From assembly GCA_040398525.1 (NCBI GenBank), contig JBBATY010000019.1:1-64000 (forward strand): 64,000 nucleotides of DNA. Reading direction: 5' to 3'. Origin of the DNA: VFMC01 sp040398525. Its GTDB lineage: Bacteria; Actinomycetota; Acidimicrobiia; Acidimicrobiales; Ilumatobacteraceae. Both the position numbers and the translations under genes were made by a program. Each line of letters begins with the position of its first letter. Positions within the stretch are counted from its first letter, which is position 1. Positions 50,783 to 60,610 of the stretch are shown here, piece after piece. The notes beneath the pieces were generated by a model, which saw nothing but the letters and a program-made list of their open reading frames with translations, made no database searches and was not told where the DNA came from.

Positions 50783-51787
50783 TCAGTGGGAGCGGGAGAA
50801 GCGCTCGTCGGTGGGCGACCAGCGCGACGGGGCACGGGTCTCGAGCGGGTCGACCGGACGGTCGACCAGCACGGCGAGATGGCGGTTCTGGCGGCCGATG
50901 CGGGCGTGGTGCACCGGTGTCTGGTCGACCACGAGCGTGAGTGGCTGGTCGAGGGGGTGATGCAGCGGAAGGACGTCGCCCACCTGCAGCCCGACGATGT
51001 GCCGGGCGAGCACGTCGAGGTCGCGGAACTGCGCAGCAACCTCGACGTTGGTCTCGCCGAGATGCATGCGCAGCCGGTTCTGGTTCTCGACGCGGTTGCT
51101 GCTCGACAGGTTGCCGTACAGCGAGCTGGCCGACAGTGCCTCGAGATGGGGCTGCAGGCTCGAGAACGGGATGCACAGCGATGCGATCCCGACCGTGGTG
51201 TCGATCTTGATCTCGTACGCCACCACGATGACCATGTCGGTCGGTGCGGCGATCTGTGCGTACTGCGGGTTCGACTCCTGGCTCATGATCTTCGGCTCGG
51301 TGGCCACCACCGGTTCGAAGGCGTACCGCAGCTCGGGGAGCGTGTTCTCGATGATGCCGCGCATCAGCACGAGCTCGAGGTCGGTGAGCGGACGCTCCGG
51401 CTGCTTGCCGTCGCCCGTTCCGCCCATCATCGTCTCGATCGCGCTGAAGCAGATCTCGAGCGGGATCTGGAAGATCGCCGCGCCCGACAGCGGCGCCAGG
51501 CCGAGCAGGGTCAACAGCGTCGGGTTCGGCAACCAGCGCACGTATTCGTCGTACGACCGCTGCTCGATCGAGGTGATTGACACCTGGGTGACGCTGCGCA
51601 GTTGCGACGCCAGCATCGTGGTGAACCCGCGCGCAAACGTCTCCTGCACGATCTGCATCGTGCGGACGTGGTCGCGCGACAGCGTGCTCTGGCGACGGAA
51701 GTCGTAGAGCTTCGGCTGGCCGCGCCGCTTGCGCGGCGCGTTGGCCGTGGTGTCCGTAGCTTCTGGGTTCGACACGGTTGTCTGCAT
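50783..51787 (-). CDS. fliM: Flagellar motor switch protein FliM
   Basis: 334 residues. The middle domain shows DHVRTMQIVQETFARGF and the GGTGxG turn in IETMMGGTGDGKQ, with the SpoA-like C-terminal end (GLQVGDVLPLHHPLDQPL). No EIDALL-type CheY-binding motif is seen at the N-terminus, which is a basic tail (PRKRRGQPKLYDFRR). Sits between flgE and fliN. Confidence 0.94.
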   Translation of the reverse strand: MQTTVSNPEATDTTANAPRKRRGQPKLYDFRRQSTLSRDHVRTMQIVQETFARGFTTMLASQLRSVTQVSITSIEQRSYDEYVRWLPNPTLLTLLGLAPLSGAAIFQIPLEICFSAIETMMGGTGDGKQPERPLTDLELVLMRGIIENTLPELRYAFEPVVATEPKIMSQESNPQYAQIAAPTDMVIVVAYEIKIDTTVGIASLCIPFSSLQPHLEALSASSLYGNLSSSNRVENQNRLRMHLGETNVEVAAQFRDLDVLARHIVGLQVGDVLPLHHPLDQPLTLVVDQTPVHHARIGRQNRHLAVLVDRPVDPLETRAPSRWSPTDERFSRSH

Positions 51788-51857
51788 GGCTCCTCAGCGA
51801 ATGGCCCCGACAGGTGGTGATGGAGAAGGTCCCGAGCCGGCGCCGATGCGCACGGCA

Positions 51858-53096
51858 TCAGCGGCCGAGACGGACGACTTCCTGCAGGATCTCGTCGGAG
51901 GCGGTGATCACCCGGGCGTTGCCCTGGAAGCCACGCTGGGCCACGACGAGGCGGCTGAACTCCTCGGCGAGGTCGACGTTCGACAACTCGAGGGTGCCGG
52001 CGCTGATCTTGCCTCGGCCGAACGAGGCGGCCTGACCGATCTGCGGCAGGCCCGAGTTGCCGGTCTCGCGCCAGCCACCGGCGACGCGCTCGAGACCCTG
52101 CGGGTTGGTGAACACCGAGATGGCGACCTGGCCGACCTGCACCGACTTGCCATTGGAGTAGACGCCCATGATCGAGCCACCGTTGCTGACGTTGAACGAC
52201 TGCAGCGCACCGGCGAACGAACCGTTCTGGCCGATGACGCTGACGTTGGTCTGCGAGCCGTACTGCGTCACCCGGTTGGGCGTCGTCGCGGCGCCCATCT
52301 CGATGGTCATCGGCTCGGTGATCCCCGGGATCTGGCCGGCAGCGATGTTGATGTTGCGGTCGACCGGGATGGTGAGCTCGCCGGTGATGTCGAAGGTGAG
52401 CACGTTGTCGGTGAGGGTGACCTGCGTTGCGGGGTCGCCGTGCGTGGCCGACACGGTCCACTGGTTGGCCGCCGTCTTGGTGTACGACACGTTCAGCACC
52501 ACCTCGGCGCCCTGGGCGTTGTAGGCCGCCACGCTGTTGCTGACCCTGGTGCCGATGGCCGAGGCGGCGTTGAGGTTGCCCGACACCGACACCTCGGTGG
52601 TCTGCACCGGCGCCATCGCACTACCGATCGGCACACGCAACCGCGTGAGCGGCCCGGTGGGGTCGATCAGACCGTCCGGGTCGGCCTGCCAGCCCATGAC
52701 GTACCAACCGTCGGCGGTCGACAGGTTGCCCTGCGCGTCGAACGAGAACGACCCGTTACGGGTGTACAGCTGGGCGTTGGCGTTGTTGACGATGAAGAAG
52801 CCGTCGCCTTCGATGGCGAGGTCGGTCGTCCGACCGGTGCGCTGCAGGGCGCCCTGGGCGAAGTTCTGTGCCGTGCCGGCCAGACGCGAGCCGAGGCCGA
52901 CCTGGGCCGGGTTGGTACCGGCGACCACACCCTGCGGGTCACCCGCCTGCAGGGTCTGGCTGAGCACATCGGAGAAGAGGATGTTCGAGCTCTTGAACCC
53001 AATGGTCGAGACGTTGGAGATGTCACTCGACACGACGTCGAGCATCAGCTGGTGGTTGCGCATGCCGGAGATGGCGCTGGACATCGAGCGGATCAT
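51858..53096 (-). CDS. flgE: Flagellar hook protein FlgE
   Basis: 412 residues. N-terminus SAISGMRNHQLMLDVVSSDI and SNVSTIGFKSSN, central FAQGALQRTGRTTDLAIEGDGFF, and the C-terminal EEFSRLVVAQRGFQGNARVI are hook-protein signatures. GAGGAAG lies about 7-13 bases before the ATG. flgD is upstream by 80 bases. Confidence 0.95.
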   Translation of the reverse strand: MIRSMSSAISGMRNHQLMLDVVSSDISNVSTIGFKSSNILFSDVLSQTLQAGDPQGVVAGTNPAQVGLGSRLAGTAQNFAQGALQRTGRTTDLAIEGDGFFIVNNANAQLYTRNGSFSFDAQGNLSTADGWYVMGWQADPDGLIDPTGPLTRLRVPIGSAMAPVQTTEVSVSGNLNAASAIGTRVSNSVAAYNAQGAEVVLNVSYTKTAANQWTVSATHGDPATQVTLTDNVLTFDITGELTIPVDRNINIAAGQIPGITEPMTIEMGAATTPNRVTQYGSQTNVSVIGQNGSFAGALQSFNVSNGGSIMGVYSNGKSVQVGQVAISVFTNPQGLERVAGGWRETGNSGLPQIGQAASFGRGKISAGTLELSNVDLAEEFSRLVVAQRGFQGNARVITASDEILQEVVRLGR

Positions 53097-53176
53097 GGTG
53101 GCTTCCTCTTCCTGGTGGAGTGATCTGTTGGTTGGTCGGTCTGTTCGGCCTGGTGGGCCGGATGGTTCGGTAGGGG

Positions 53177-53671
53177 TCAGCTCGCGGCTGCGCCAGCGAC
53201 CGGCGGAGTCGAGACGCTGCGCACAGCGTCGATCGGTACGTCGAAGGTGCCGGCACGGATCACCATGTTCGGACCGTCGAAGCTGATGGCCGAGGCGACG
53301 GCGGTCGTGGGACTGCCGTCGGGGCCGGTGAAGGTGATCTGCTTGCCGATCAGTGCGCCGCCCACCGCGAAGCGGTTCGCCGGGCCGTTGCCCTCGATGA
53401 GGTCGGCGATCTCCTGCAGCTTGTCGACCACGGAGAGCTGAGCCGACTGCGAGATCATCTCGCCCGAGTCGAGCGGCTTGGACGGGTCCTGATAGCGCAA
53501 CTGGGTGACGAGCAACTTCAGGAACGCCTCACGGTCGAGCAGACCGCCTGGCACCTTCGATGTGATCGACGAGCTCGAGCCGCTGCCGTTGGTCGACGTA
53601 GCGGGCGTCGTCTTGGTGGTGGTGGGTGTCGACGTGGCGCTGGTGACGCCCGAAATGGGTGCGACGGACAT
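53177..53671 (-). CDS. flgD: Flagellar hook assembly protein FlgD
   Basis: 164 residues. Thr/Ser-rich head (ATSTPTTTKTTPATS), the conserved LDREAFLKLLVTQLRYQDPS and SAQLSVVDKLQEIADLIEG, then a short tail with VGGALIGKQITFTGPDGSPT. It caps the growing hook. It lacks the large C-terminal domains of the E. coli protein. ATG 53671; fliK is 13 bases upstream. Confidence 0.93.
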   Translation of the reverse strand: MSVAPISGVTSATSTPTTTKTTPATSTNGSGSSSSITSKVPGGLLDREAFLKLLVTQLRYQDPSKPLDSGEMISQSAQLSVVDKLQEIADLIEGNGPANRFAVGGALIGKQITFTGPDGSPTTAVASAISFDGPNMVIRAGTFDVPIDAVRSVSTPPVAGAAAS

Positions 53672-53684
53672 GGTGTACCTCGGA

Positions 53685-55271
53685 TCAGATGAGCAGGTCG
53701 AGGCCGGTCGAGCCGGCGGAGCGGACAGTGGATGAGCGGGTGCCGCCAGCGATCGGGCGAGAGCCCGCGTCGCTGCTCGAGCGGTCACTGCGGCTGCGCC
53801 TGTCGGCGTCGCCGGAACGATCACCGGTACCGGTCGCTCGGCCGTCGCCGGCGGCGCCGCGACCGTTCCCGCCTCCCGGCAGGCTGTCGGTGACGTCGAG
53901 CGAGCCAAGCGAGCCGAGCGACTCGAGCTCGCTGCGCAGGCTGGCACTCTGGCTGAGCAACAGCTCGCGGGTCGAGCTCTCCCCGGCAGCGAGGGTGACG
54001 TGGAGCCCGCCGCTGCCCTGATGGGCCTGCAGGCTGAGCTGGCCGAGGCCCTCGTCGGACAGGTCGACGGTCATGGTGCCGCCGAGCCCGTTGCCGACGA
54101 AGCGGTCGCGGAGGCGTGTGCCGTCGAGGCTCTGCTGAGCCTCGGGCTCGGGGGTGCGGACGGTGGCGGCCTCGACCCGCTCGGCAACCGTCGGAGCCGA
54201 CGAGGAGGCAGAGACGCTCACCGGCGCGACGGCGGGGCGGGCATCGGCAGCAGGTCCGGCGGGAGCGGCTTCGTCACCGGCAGCCGAGGCCGCCATGGGT
54301 GCGCTGGGGACGACCGGTGCCGCCTCGACGACGGCCTCGGGGGCAACGTCGTTCACCATCGGTGCGGGCTGCGGCGAGGTCTGCGGCTGGCCGCCCTGTC
54401 CGGCGCTCGGGTCGCCGGTGGGCTGCTCGCCCGACGCCGGTGCAGTCGGCGCGGCGCCGAGCAGGTCGGTCGGCGCGGCCGACGAGGACGGGTCCGTCTC
54501 GGTCCGAGCCGGTTCGGCCGGTGCGGCTGCTGCAGTGTCGACCACAGCGTCGCCAGCAGCCGGTACGGCCGGTGCGTTCGTGGTCGGCGCTGCTGCGCCA
54601 GGGTCGACGCCCACGGTGTCGGCCTGCACGGTGGCGACCGTCTCCGCAGGCGCCTCGGTGGGGACCGCGATCGACTGATGGGAGGCGCCGGGCACACCCG
54701 GCGCTGCTGCCGCAGCAAGTGCGGTCGACGGAGCACCCTCGACCATCGCGACCGACCCGGCACCACCTGCACCCGCTGGAGCGGCTGCATCGACGCTGAC
54801 GCCCGGCACGAGCGATGGCGACATCTGGAGCGGAGCGGCGACAGCGACCTGCACCGGCTGCACCAGCACGACCGGCACCACCTGCGCCGGTCCCTGGTCC
54901 GCCGCTTCGGCCCGCTCGGTCTTCTCGCGAGGCTCGCTCACCTCGTCGGTCGAGTCCGTCGAGTCCGTCGCGCTCGATCGATCGACGCTGTTGGTGGCAC
55001 GGTCGTCGGCGGCCCTGCTGCGGCGATCGGCGCCCTCGGCTCGTCGGTCGTCGACCCGACGGTCATTGGCCGACGGTGCCGGCCGATCATCGGTGCGGCT
55101 CTCACCGAGCTCGGTGCCTGCCGAGGCCCGCGACTGATCGGGCTGCTCGAGCGCTCGGGCGAAGATCGCATCGAAGCCCGACTCGCCACCGGTGGCGATC
55201 GACGGGGCCTGACGTCCGGCCGCTGCACCGACGGTGTCGACGAGGGACAGAGCGGAACTGATCGTGGTCAT
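53685..55271 (-). CDS. fliK: Flagellar hook-length control protein FliK
   Basis: 528 residues. A long low-complexity Ala/Pro/Asp-rich region serves as the measuring tape. The C-terminal Flg_hook domain is present (MTVDLSDEGLGQLSLQAH, GLHVTLAAGESSTRELLLSQ) and followed by a further Gly/Arg/Ser-rich tail. ATG 55271 overlaps the transglycosylase stop (ATGA). It triggers the FlhB export switch. Confidence 0.85.
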   Translation of the reverse strand: MTTISSALSLVDTVGAAAGRQAPSIATGGESGFDAIFARALEQPDQSRASAGTELGESRTDDRPAPSANDRRVDDRRAEGADRRSRAADDRATNSVDRSSATDSTDSTDEVSEPREKTERAEAADQGPAQVVPVVLVQPVQVAVAAPLQMSPSLVPGVSVDAAAPAGAGGAGSVAMVEGAPSTALAAAAAPGVPGASHQSIAVPTEAPAETVATVQADTVGVDPGAAAPTTNAPAVPAAGDAVVDTAAAAPAEPARTETDPSSSAAPTDLLGAAPTAPASGEQPTGDPSAGQGGQPQTSPQPAPMVNDVAPEAVVEAAPVVPSAPMAASAAGDEAAPAGPAADARPAVAPVSVSASSSAPTVAERVEAATVRTPEPEAQQSLDGTRLRDRFVGNGLGGTMTVDLSDEGLGQLSLQAHQGSGGLHVTLAAGESSTRELLLSQSASLRSELESLGSLGSLDVTDSLPGGGNGRGAAGDGRATGTGDRSGDADRRSRSDRSSSDAGSRPIAGGTRSSTVRSAGSTGLDLLI

Positions 55272-56035
55272 GACATCCTTCCGGCAGCCTTCATGACTGC
55301 GTTCACGTACGTCTCGGCCTGTGAGCCAGCGAGCACCGACCCGGCGCGGGCCATCGCCCCGGGACCGATGTTGTAAGCACCGACGGCCATGTCGAGAGAG
55401 CCCCCGAAGCGATCGAGGGCCTTGCGGATGTAGCGAGCCGCTCCATCGATCGCCGACGCCGGATCCCATGGGTTGACACCCATCTCGGCGGCGGTCCCCG
55501 GCAGGAACTGCATCATCCCCTGCGCCCCGGCACCGCTGACGGCGTCGAGCCGGAACCGCGACTCGACATGGCCCATCCCGGCGAGCACCGTGGGCGGCAC
55601 CCCATAGCGGGCGCCCGCCGCATTGAACATCGAGGCATAGGGCACGTCGGCCCGCACCGGGGTGAGGTCACCCATCGGCACGGTGCTCGTCGGGCCCTCG
55701 ACTCCGCCGAGCCAGGTCGGCGCCGCCCCCGAGGCGTAGCTCGCTCGGGCGGTCGGATCGAAGAGCATCCCGGATTCGAGGGCAGCTTCGGTCTGTTTGG
55801 CGATGGCGCTGTAGAGATCGTCCGCCCGGGGCACACCACCGGCGAGGTCGGTGCCTGCGAGGCCCAGCGACGCGGCAGCGGAACCAGCAGCAGAGGGGGT
55901 CGTCCCCACCGACCCGGCGCCGAGCGTGCTTGCCGGCACACCACCTGGGGTCTCCGCGAGCGGCAGGCGTCGATGCGCCGCAATGCGGGATTCGATCGCG
56001 CTCACGCGAGCCGCGACGGCTGCGATGCTGCTCAT
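55268..56035 (-). CDS. Lytic transglycosylase of the flagellar operon
   Basis: 255 residues. C-terminal SLT domain with catalytic Glu158 in GHVESRF, then GAQGMMQFLPGTAAEMG and YNIGPGAMARAG. No signal peptide; it may leave the cell through the flagellar export path, like FlgJ-type muramidases. It likely opens peptidoglycan for the rod. Its neighbours fliJ and fliK overlap it by ATGA on both sides. Confidence 0.9.
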   Translation of the reverse strand: MSSIAAVAARVSAIESRIAAHRRLPLAETPGGVPASTLGAGSVGTTPSAAGSAAASLGLAGTDLAGGVPRADDLYSAIAKQTEAALESGMLFDPTARASYASGAAPTWLGGVEGPTSTVPMGDLTPVRADVPYASMFNAAGARYGVPPTVLAGMGHVESRFRLDAVSGAGAQGMMQFLPGTAAEMGVNPWDPASAIDGAARYIRKALDRFGGSLDMAVGAYNIGPGAMARAGSVLAGSQAETYVNAVMKAAGRMS

Positions 56036-56490
56036 CTGCCGACCCCCCCGACTTCATCGGCGCCGGCACTGGCACCGGCCCGACGGGCGAGGACCAGATC
56101 CTCGATCTCGGTCTGCGCGCGGTGCGCCTCCTCGGCGCGCTCGCGCTCGTCGAGCCGAGCGGAGAGCCGCTCGAGGGCTTCGACACGGCGCGCCGCCTCG
56201 ACCCAGCGGACACGCACCTCTTCAGCGACGTCGGCCGCGTCGAGGGTGACCTGCCGGAGCCGATGGGCAGCCAGGGCCCCGACCTCGGCCACCAGACGGT
56301 GCTGCTGGAGCTCGCTCGGCGACACCTCGACCTGCAGCAGGGTGCCGTACGCGTCGACCCGTGCCCAGGTGGCTTCCTCGTCCTCGACGGCCGCGCGGTG
56401 ACGCGCCCTCGCCACGGAGAGCTCACCGCGAACGCTGCGCTCCTGCAGCTCGCGGATCCGCATCACAGTGCGCAGTTGGGCCTGCTTCAT
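56032..56490 (-). CDS. fliJ: Flagellar export chaperone FliJ
   Basis: 152-residue long helical coiled coil (RELQERSVRGELSVARARHR, VEALERLSARLDERERAEEA), as expected for FliJ, which works with the FliI ATPase. It is directly after fliI and overlaps it by ATGA. Confidence 0.8.
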   Translation of the reverse strand: MKQAQLRTVMRIRELQERSVRGELSVARARHRAAVEDEEATWARVDAYGTLLQVEVSPSELQQHRLVAEVGALAAHRLRQVTLDAADVAEEVRVRWVEAARRVEALERLSARLDERERAEEAHRAQTEIEDLVLARRAGASAGADEVGGVGR

Positions 56491-57821
56491 CGCGTCCCCT
56501 GCAACAGACGGTTGAGCTGCTCGAACGACTCGGCAGCGCTGCGCCGCTCGTCGATGTCCTGGCAGAGGAAGCCGCGGATCTGGTCGCGCAGGCGAACGGC
56601 ACGGTCGACCACCGGGTTGGCGCCCGGCACGTAGGCGCCGATCTCGATCAGGTCGCGAGCCTCGGTCTCGGCGGCCATCAGCTGGCGCAGCTCGCCACTC
56701 AGTTGTCGCTGCGCTGAGTTGGTGACCGCACCGGAGACACGCGAGATCGACGCGAGCACGTCGATCGCCGGGTAGTGGTTGGCGTGGGCGAGGCGACGGG
56801 AGAGCACGACGTGGCCGTCGAGGATCGACCGCACCGCATCGCTGATCGGCTCGTTGTGGTCGTCGCCGTCGACGAGCACGGTGTAGAGACCGGTGATCGA
56901 ACCGACCTCGGCAGCGCCGGCGCGCTCGAGCAACCGCGGCAGCAACGAGAACACGCTCGGCGGGTACCCACGGCTCGTCGGCGGCTCACCGGCCGACAAG
57001 CCGATCTCACGCTGAGCCATGCAGAACCGGGTGATCGAGTCCATCATCAGCATCACGTCGGCGCCCTGGTCGCGGAACCACTCGGCGATTCGGGTCGCCA
57101 CGAAGGCGGCACGGAGGCGGACCAGCGCAGGCGTGTCGGAGGTGGCGACGACGAGCACCGAACGAGCGAGCCCCTCGGGCCCCAGGTCGGCCTCGACGAA
57201 CTCGCGGACCTCACGACCGCGTTCGCCGATCAGCGCCACGACGTTGACATCGGCGGCCGTGTTGCGAGCGATCATGCCGAGCAACGTCGACTTACCGACG
57301 CCGGAGCCGGCGAAGATGCCGACACGCTGGCCGCGGCCGGCGGGCACGAGCGTGTCCCAGGCGCGCACGCCGAGCGACATCGGCTGATCGACTCGGGCCC
57401 GACGCAGCGGGTGCGGCGGCTCGCCGTCGATCTCGACCGGCAGCAGGCCCGGGATCGGGCCCAGGTCGTCGAGGGGGTTGCCGAGGGCGTCGATCACCCG
57501 GCCGAGCAGGGCACGCCCCACACCGACCGACGCACTGTGCTCGCTACCGCGTACACGGGCGCCGACGCGGAGGCCCTTGACCTCACCGAACGGCATGCAC
57601 GTGACCGATCCGGTGCCAACAGCCACGACCTCACCGACGAGGTCGACCGCACCGTCGACGACGTTCACCGTGGCGCCCACGGGCAGATCGAGCCCCTCGA
57701 CATCGAACCGCAGACCGAGCACTCGCGAGATCGAACCGGTGCGCTCCGGCCGAGCGACCGCAGCAGCGGCAGCAGCGATGTCCCTGAACATCGGTTGCAG
57801 CTGGACGGTGGCGGCGGGCAT
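56487..57821 (-). CDS. fliI: Flagellum-specific ATPase FliI
   Basis: 444 residues. Walker A AGSGVGKSTLLG (about 161-172), VVALIGERGREVREFVE, Walker B VMLMMDSITRFCMAQREIGL, and HYPAIDVLASISRV place it among the F1-like export ATPases. ATG 57821 has AGGAG 6-10 bases upstream; an in-frame GTG at 57860 is possible. The 171 bases up to fliG, where fliH normally lies, contain no gene I can support. Confidence 0.96.
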   Translation of the reverse strand: MPAATVQLQPMFRDIAAAAAAVARPERTGSISRVLGLRFDVEGLDLPVGATVNVVDGAVDLVGEVVAVGTGSVTCMPFGEVKGLRVGARVRGSEHSASVGVGRALLGRVIDALGNPLDDLGPIPGLLPVEIDGEPPHPLRRARVDQPMSLGVRAWDTLVPAGRGQRVGIFAGSGVGKSTLLGMIARNTAADVNVVALIGERGREVREFVEADLGPEGLARSVLVVATSDTPALVRLRAAFVATRIAEWFRDQGADVMLMMDSITRFCMAQREIGLSAGEPPTSRGYPPSVFSLLPRLLERAGAAEVGSITGLYTVLVDGDDHNEPISDAVRSILDGHVVLSRRLAHANHYPAIDVLASISRVSGAVTNSAQRQLSGELRQLMAAETEARDLIEIGAYVPGANPVVDRAVRLRDQIRGFLCQDIDERRSAAESFEQLNRLLQGTR

Positions 57822-57992
57822 GGTGCTCCTGGAGTCTCGAGAGGCCCGATCCGTGGACACCTTCCAGCGCCGTCCGTGCTGCGCTTGATCTGCGATCGTT
57901 CGCCCAGCCGGACATCCGTCACGAAGGTCGACGGGCTGCCGGCGGGGGATTGCCGGGGGAACCGTGCGCCCCCTGCAGCCGGGTGTGGCTGC

Positions 57993-59000
57993 TCAGTTCA
58001 CGTACTCGTCGGCACCGCGGGTGATGACGATCTGGCCGCTCTCCTCGAGCGCGCGGATGACGCGGACGATGGCGCCCTGCGACTCCTCGACCGTCTTCAT
58101 ACGGACCGGGCCGAGGAGGGTGATCTCCTCCTCGAGGTTCTGTGCTGCGCGCTCGGACATGTTGCGAGTGATCTTCTCGCGCACCTCGACGCGCACACCC
58201 TTGAGGGCTGTCGCGAGCTCTTTCGCGTCGACCTGGCGCAGCACGAGCTGCACGGAGCGGTCGTCGAGGGTGACGATGTCTTCGAACACGAACATGCGCG
58301 AGCGCACCTCGTCGGCCAGGCTCCCGTCGTGGTCATCGAGGCCTTCGAAGATCGAGCGCTCGGTGGCTCGGTCGGAGCGGTTGAGGATCTCGATCAGCGT
58401 CTGCACGCCGTCGGCGTTCTTCGGGTCGCCGGTGCTCTTCACCGACGACGACAGCCGCCGTTCGAGCATCGTCTCGACCTGGGCGATCACCTCGGGCGAG
58501 CTCGGCTCGAGCATGGCGATGCGCACCGAGACCGCTCGCTTGACCTCCTCGGGCAGACCGCTCACGACCTGGGCGGCGATCTCCGGATGGGCGTGAGCCA
58601 CCACGAGGGCGATGGTCTGCGGATGTTCGTTGGCGAGGAAGTTGAGGATCTGGCGCGGATCGGCGTTCTTCAGGAAGTCGAAGGGCGTCTTCACCATCTG
58701 CTGGTAGAGGCCTTCGAGGATGGTCGACGCGCGCTCCTTGCCGAGGGCCTCCTCGAGCATCTTGCGCGCGGCCTCGGGCCCGCCGTACGACACGTGGCCG
58801 CCGGCGATGAGCAGCGTGGCGAACTCCTCGAGGATCGACTCGTTCTCTTCGCGCGAGACGCTGCGGGCCTTCATGATCTCGGTGGTGATCGCCGTCACCT
58901 CGGCCTCGCTCATCAGGGAGAGCACCTTGGCCGAGTAGCTCTCGCCCATGGCGAGCATCAGGATGGCTGCCTTCTTGGCGCCGGACATCTGATCGGCCAT
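57993..59000 (-). CDS. fliG: Flagellar motor switch protein FliG
   Basis: 335 residues. KKAAILMLAMGESYSAKVLS at the N-terminal FliF-binding domain, the EHPQT motif in LANEHPQTIALVVAH, the middle-to-C-terminal torque domain with MFVFEDIVTLDDRSVQLVLR, and the end TRGADEYVN. Shares one base with the fliF stop (TGATG). Confidence 0.97.
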   Translation of the reverse strand: MADQMSGAKKAAILMLAMGESYSAKVLSLMSEAEVTAITTEIMKARSVSREENESILEEFATLLIAGGHVSYGGPEAARKMLEEALGKERASTILEGLYQQMVKTPFDFLKNADPRQILNFLANEHPQTIALVVAHAHPEIAAQVVSGLPEEVKRAVSVRIAMLEPSSPEVIAQVETMLERRLSSSVKSTGDPKNADGVQTLIEILNRSDRATERSIFEGLDDHDGSLADEVRSRMFVFEDIVTLDDRSVQLVLRQVDAKELATALKGVRVEVREKITRNMSERAAQNLEEEITLLGPVRMKTVEESQGAIVRVIRALEESGQIVITRGADEYVN

Positions 59001-60610
59001 CAGCGGCGCGCCTTCGACTCGTCGAGCCAGATCCGCAGCACGTTGGCGATCTCCTGCGGTCGCGAGTCCGCGATCGACTGCAGCTCCTCTTCAGGTGTGG
59101 CCAGTCGCGGTGCCGCGGGCAGCGCCGGAGTCTCGAACCGCGGTGCGGCGTCGAGGCCCAGCTGCTGGACCGGTCGCTGCAGCGAGCTCAGCTCGCCGAG
59201 GTTGATCGGGATCGCTGTCACCTTGCGGGCGCTGCGGGCACTGCGGTAAGCGAGGAAGAGAGCGATGATGATCACGAGCACGATCACGCCGGTGCGGATG
59301 AGGCCCATCATCTGCTCCTTCGACGCCGCCGACGTCTCGGCCTTGGCGAGCGCCTCGGCCTCTTCGTTGGCGGAGTTGTCGAACGGCATGCGGGTGATCG
59401 TCACCTGATCGCCGCGGTCGATGTCGATGCCGGCCGCCGTGGCAACCATCGTCTGGATCTCGGTGAGCTGCTCGGGGGTCACGGCGCTCTCGTCGATCAG
59501 CACGGCGACGTTCAGTCGGGTGATCTCGCCGGGCACCCGCACGGTCTGCTCGACCGTGCGATCGAGCGCGTACTCGCGCTGGGCGTCGTCCTTCACGTAC
59601 CCACCCTCGCCGACGTCGATCGTGGCGGGGTCGGGCTCGACCACGGCGCCGTCCGGACCGAGCACACCGGTGTCGGTCTGGGCGGCAGCCTCGCCGTACC
59701 TCTCGAGGGTCGTCTTCTCGGCGAGCACCTGTCCGGTGGCATCCTCGCCCTCACCGATCGGCTGGAAGTTCTCCGAGGTGCTCTGGGTCTCGTCGAGGTC
59801 GACATCGGCACTCACGGTGACGGCCACCTTGTTGGGGCCGGTCATCCGCACCAGCATCGCCGAGACCTGCGTGGCGATGGTCTGCTCGACCTCGCGCTCG
59901 ACCTTGGCCCGGCTGGTGCTGCTGCCCCCGCCGCCGGCACCGCCGACATCGGAGAGCACGGCTCCGCTCGAACCCACCACGGTGACGTCGTCGGGTCGCA
60001 TGTCCTTCACCGACGACGACACGAGATGGACGATCGCCTGCACTTCGTCATCGGTGATCGAGCCATTGCCCATGGCTGTCACGAGCACCGAGGCCGTCGG
60101 GGTGGCGGGCTCGTCGACGAACACCGACTCCTCCGGGAGGGCCAGGTGCACGGTGGCGCTGCGCACACCGTCGAGGGCCGACACGGTCTTGGCCAGCTCA
60201 CCCTCGAGGGCCCGCTGGTAGTCGACACGCTGACGGAACTCCGAGGTGGTGATGCCCTGGTTGTCGAGCAGTGCGTAGCCCTCGTTCGACGCCGGCAGGC
60301 CCTGGCCGGCCAGGTCGACACGTAGGTTGTACACATCGTCCTTCGGCACCATCACGGTGCGGCCGGCGTCGGTGAGCTCGTGGGCGACCCCCCGGCTGTT
60401 CAGCTCGTCGACCACCGACGCGGCGTCGGCGGCCGAGAGGTCGGTGAACAGCACGGTCATCGCCGTCGAGCCGCTGGTGCGCGACAGCACGAGGCTGCCG
60501 GCGACGACGGTGAGCACGACTGCCCCGAGGACGATCTTCTGCAGCGGCGTGAGACGCGCTGCGATGTCGCGGGCCCGGTCGAGCGGGTTGGGTGACGATC
60601 CGTTTGCCAT
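59000..60610 (-). CDS. fliF: Flagellar MS-ring protein FliF
   Basis: 536 residues. First membrane helix IVLGAVVLTVVAGSLVL, ring-building motifs (LFTDLSAADAASVVDELNSR, ALEGELAKTVSALDGVRSAT), second helix TGVIVLVIIIALFLAYRSA, and the C-terminal FliG-binding helix IADSRPQEIANVLRIWLDES. Directly next to fliE. Confidence 0.97.
   Translation of the reverse strand: MANGSSPNPLDRARDIAARLTPLQKIVLGAVVLTVVAGSLVLSRTSGSTAMTVLFTDLSAADAASVVDELNSRGVAHELTDAGRTVMVPKDDVYNLRVDLAGQGLPASNEGYALLDNQGITTSEFRQRVDYQRALEGELAKTVSALDGVRSATVHLALPEESVFVDEPATPTASVLVTAMGNGSITDDEVQAIVHLVSSSVKDMRPDDVTVVGSSGAVLSDVGGAGGGGSSTSRAKVEREVEQTIATQVSAMLVRMTGPNKVAVTVSADVDLDETQSTSENFQPIGEGEDATGQVLAEKTTLERYGEAAAQTDTGVLGPDGAVVEPDPATIDVGEGGYVKDDAQREYALDRTVEQTVRVPGEITRLNVAVLIDESAVTPEQLTEIQTMVATAAGIDIDRGDQVTITRMPFDNSANEEAEALAKAETSAASKEQMMGLIRTGVIVLVIIIALFLAYRSARSARKVTAIPINLGELSSLQRPVQQLGLDAAPRFETPALPAAPRLATPEEELQSIADSRPQEIANVLRIWLDESKARR

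Noticed and set aside
56775..59249. 824-codon plus-strand frame opposite fliI and fliG
   Set aside because: Antisense to conserved flagellar genes; composition is Arg/His/Asp-rich with no domain signature.
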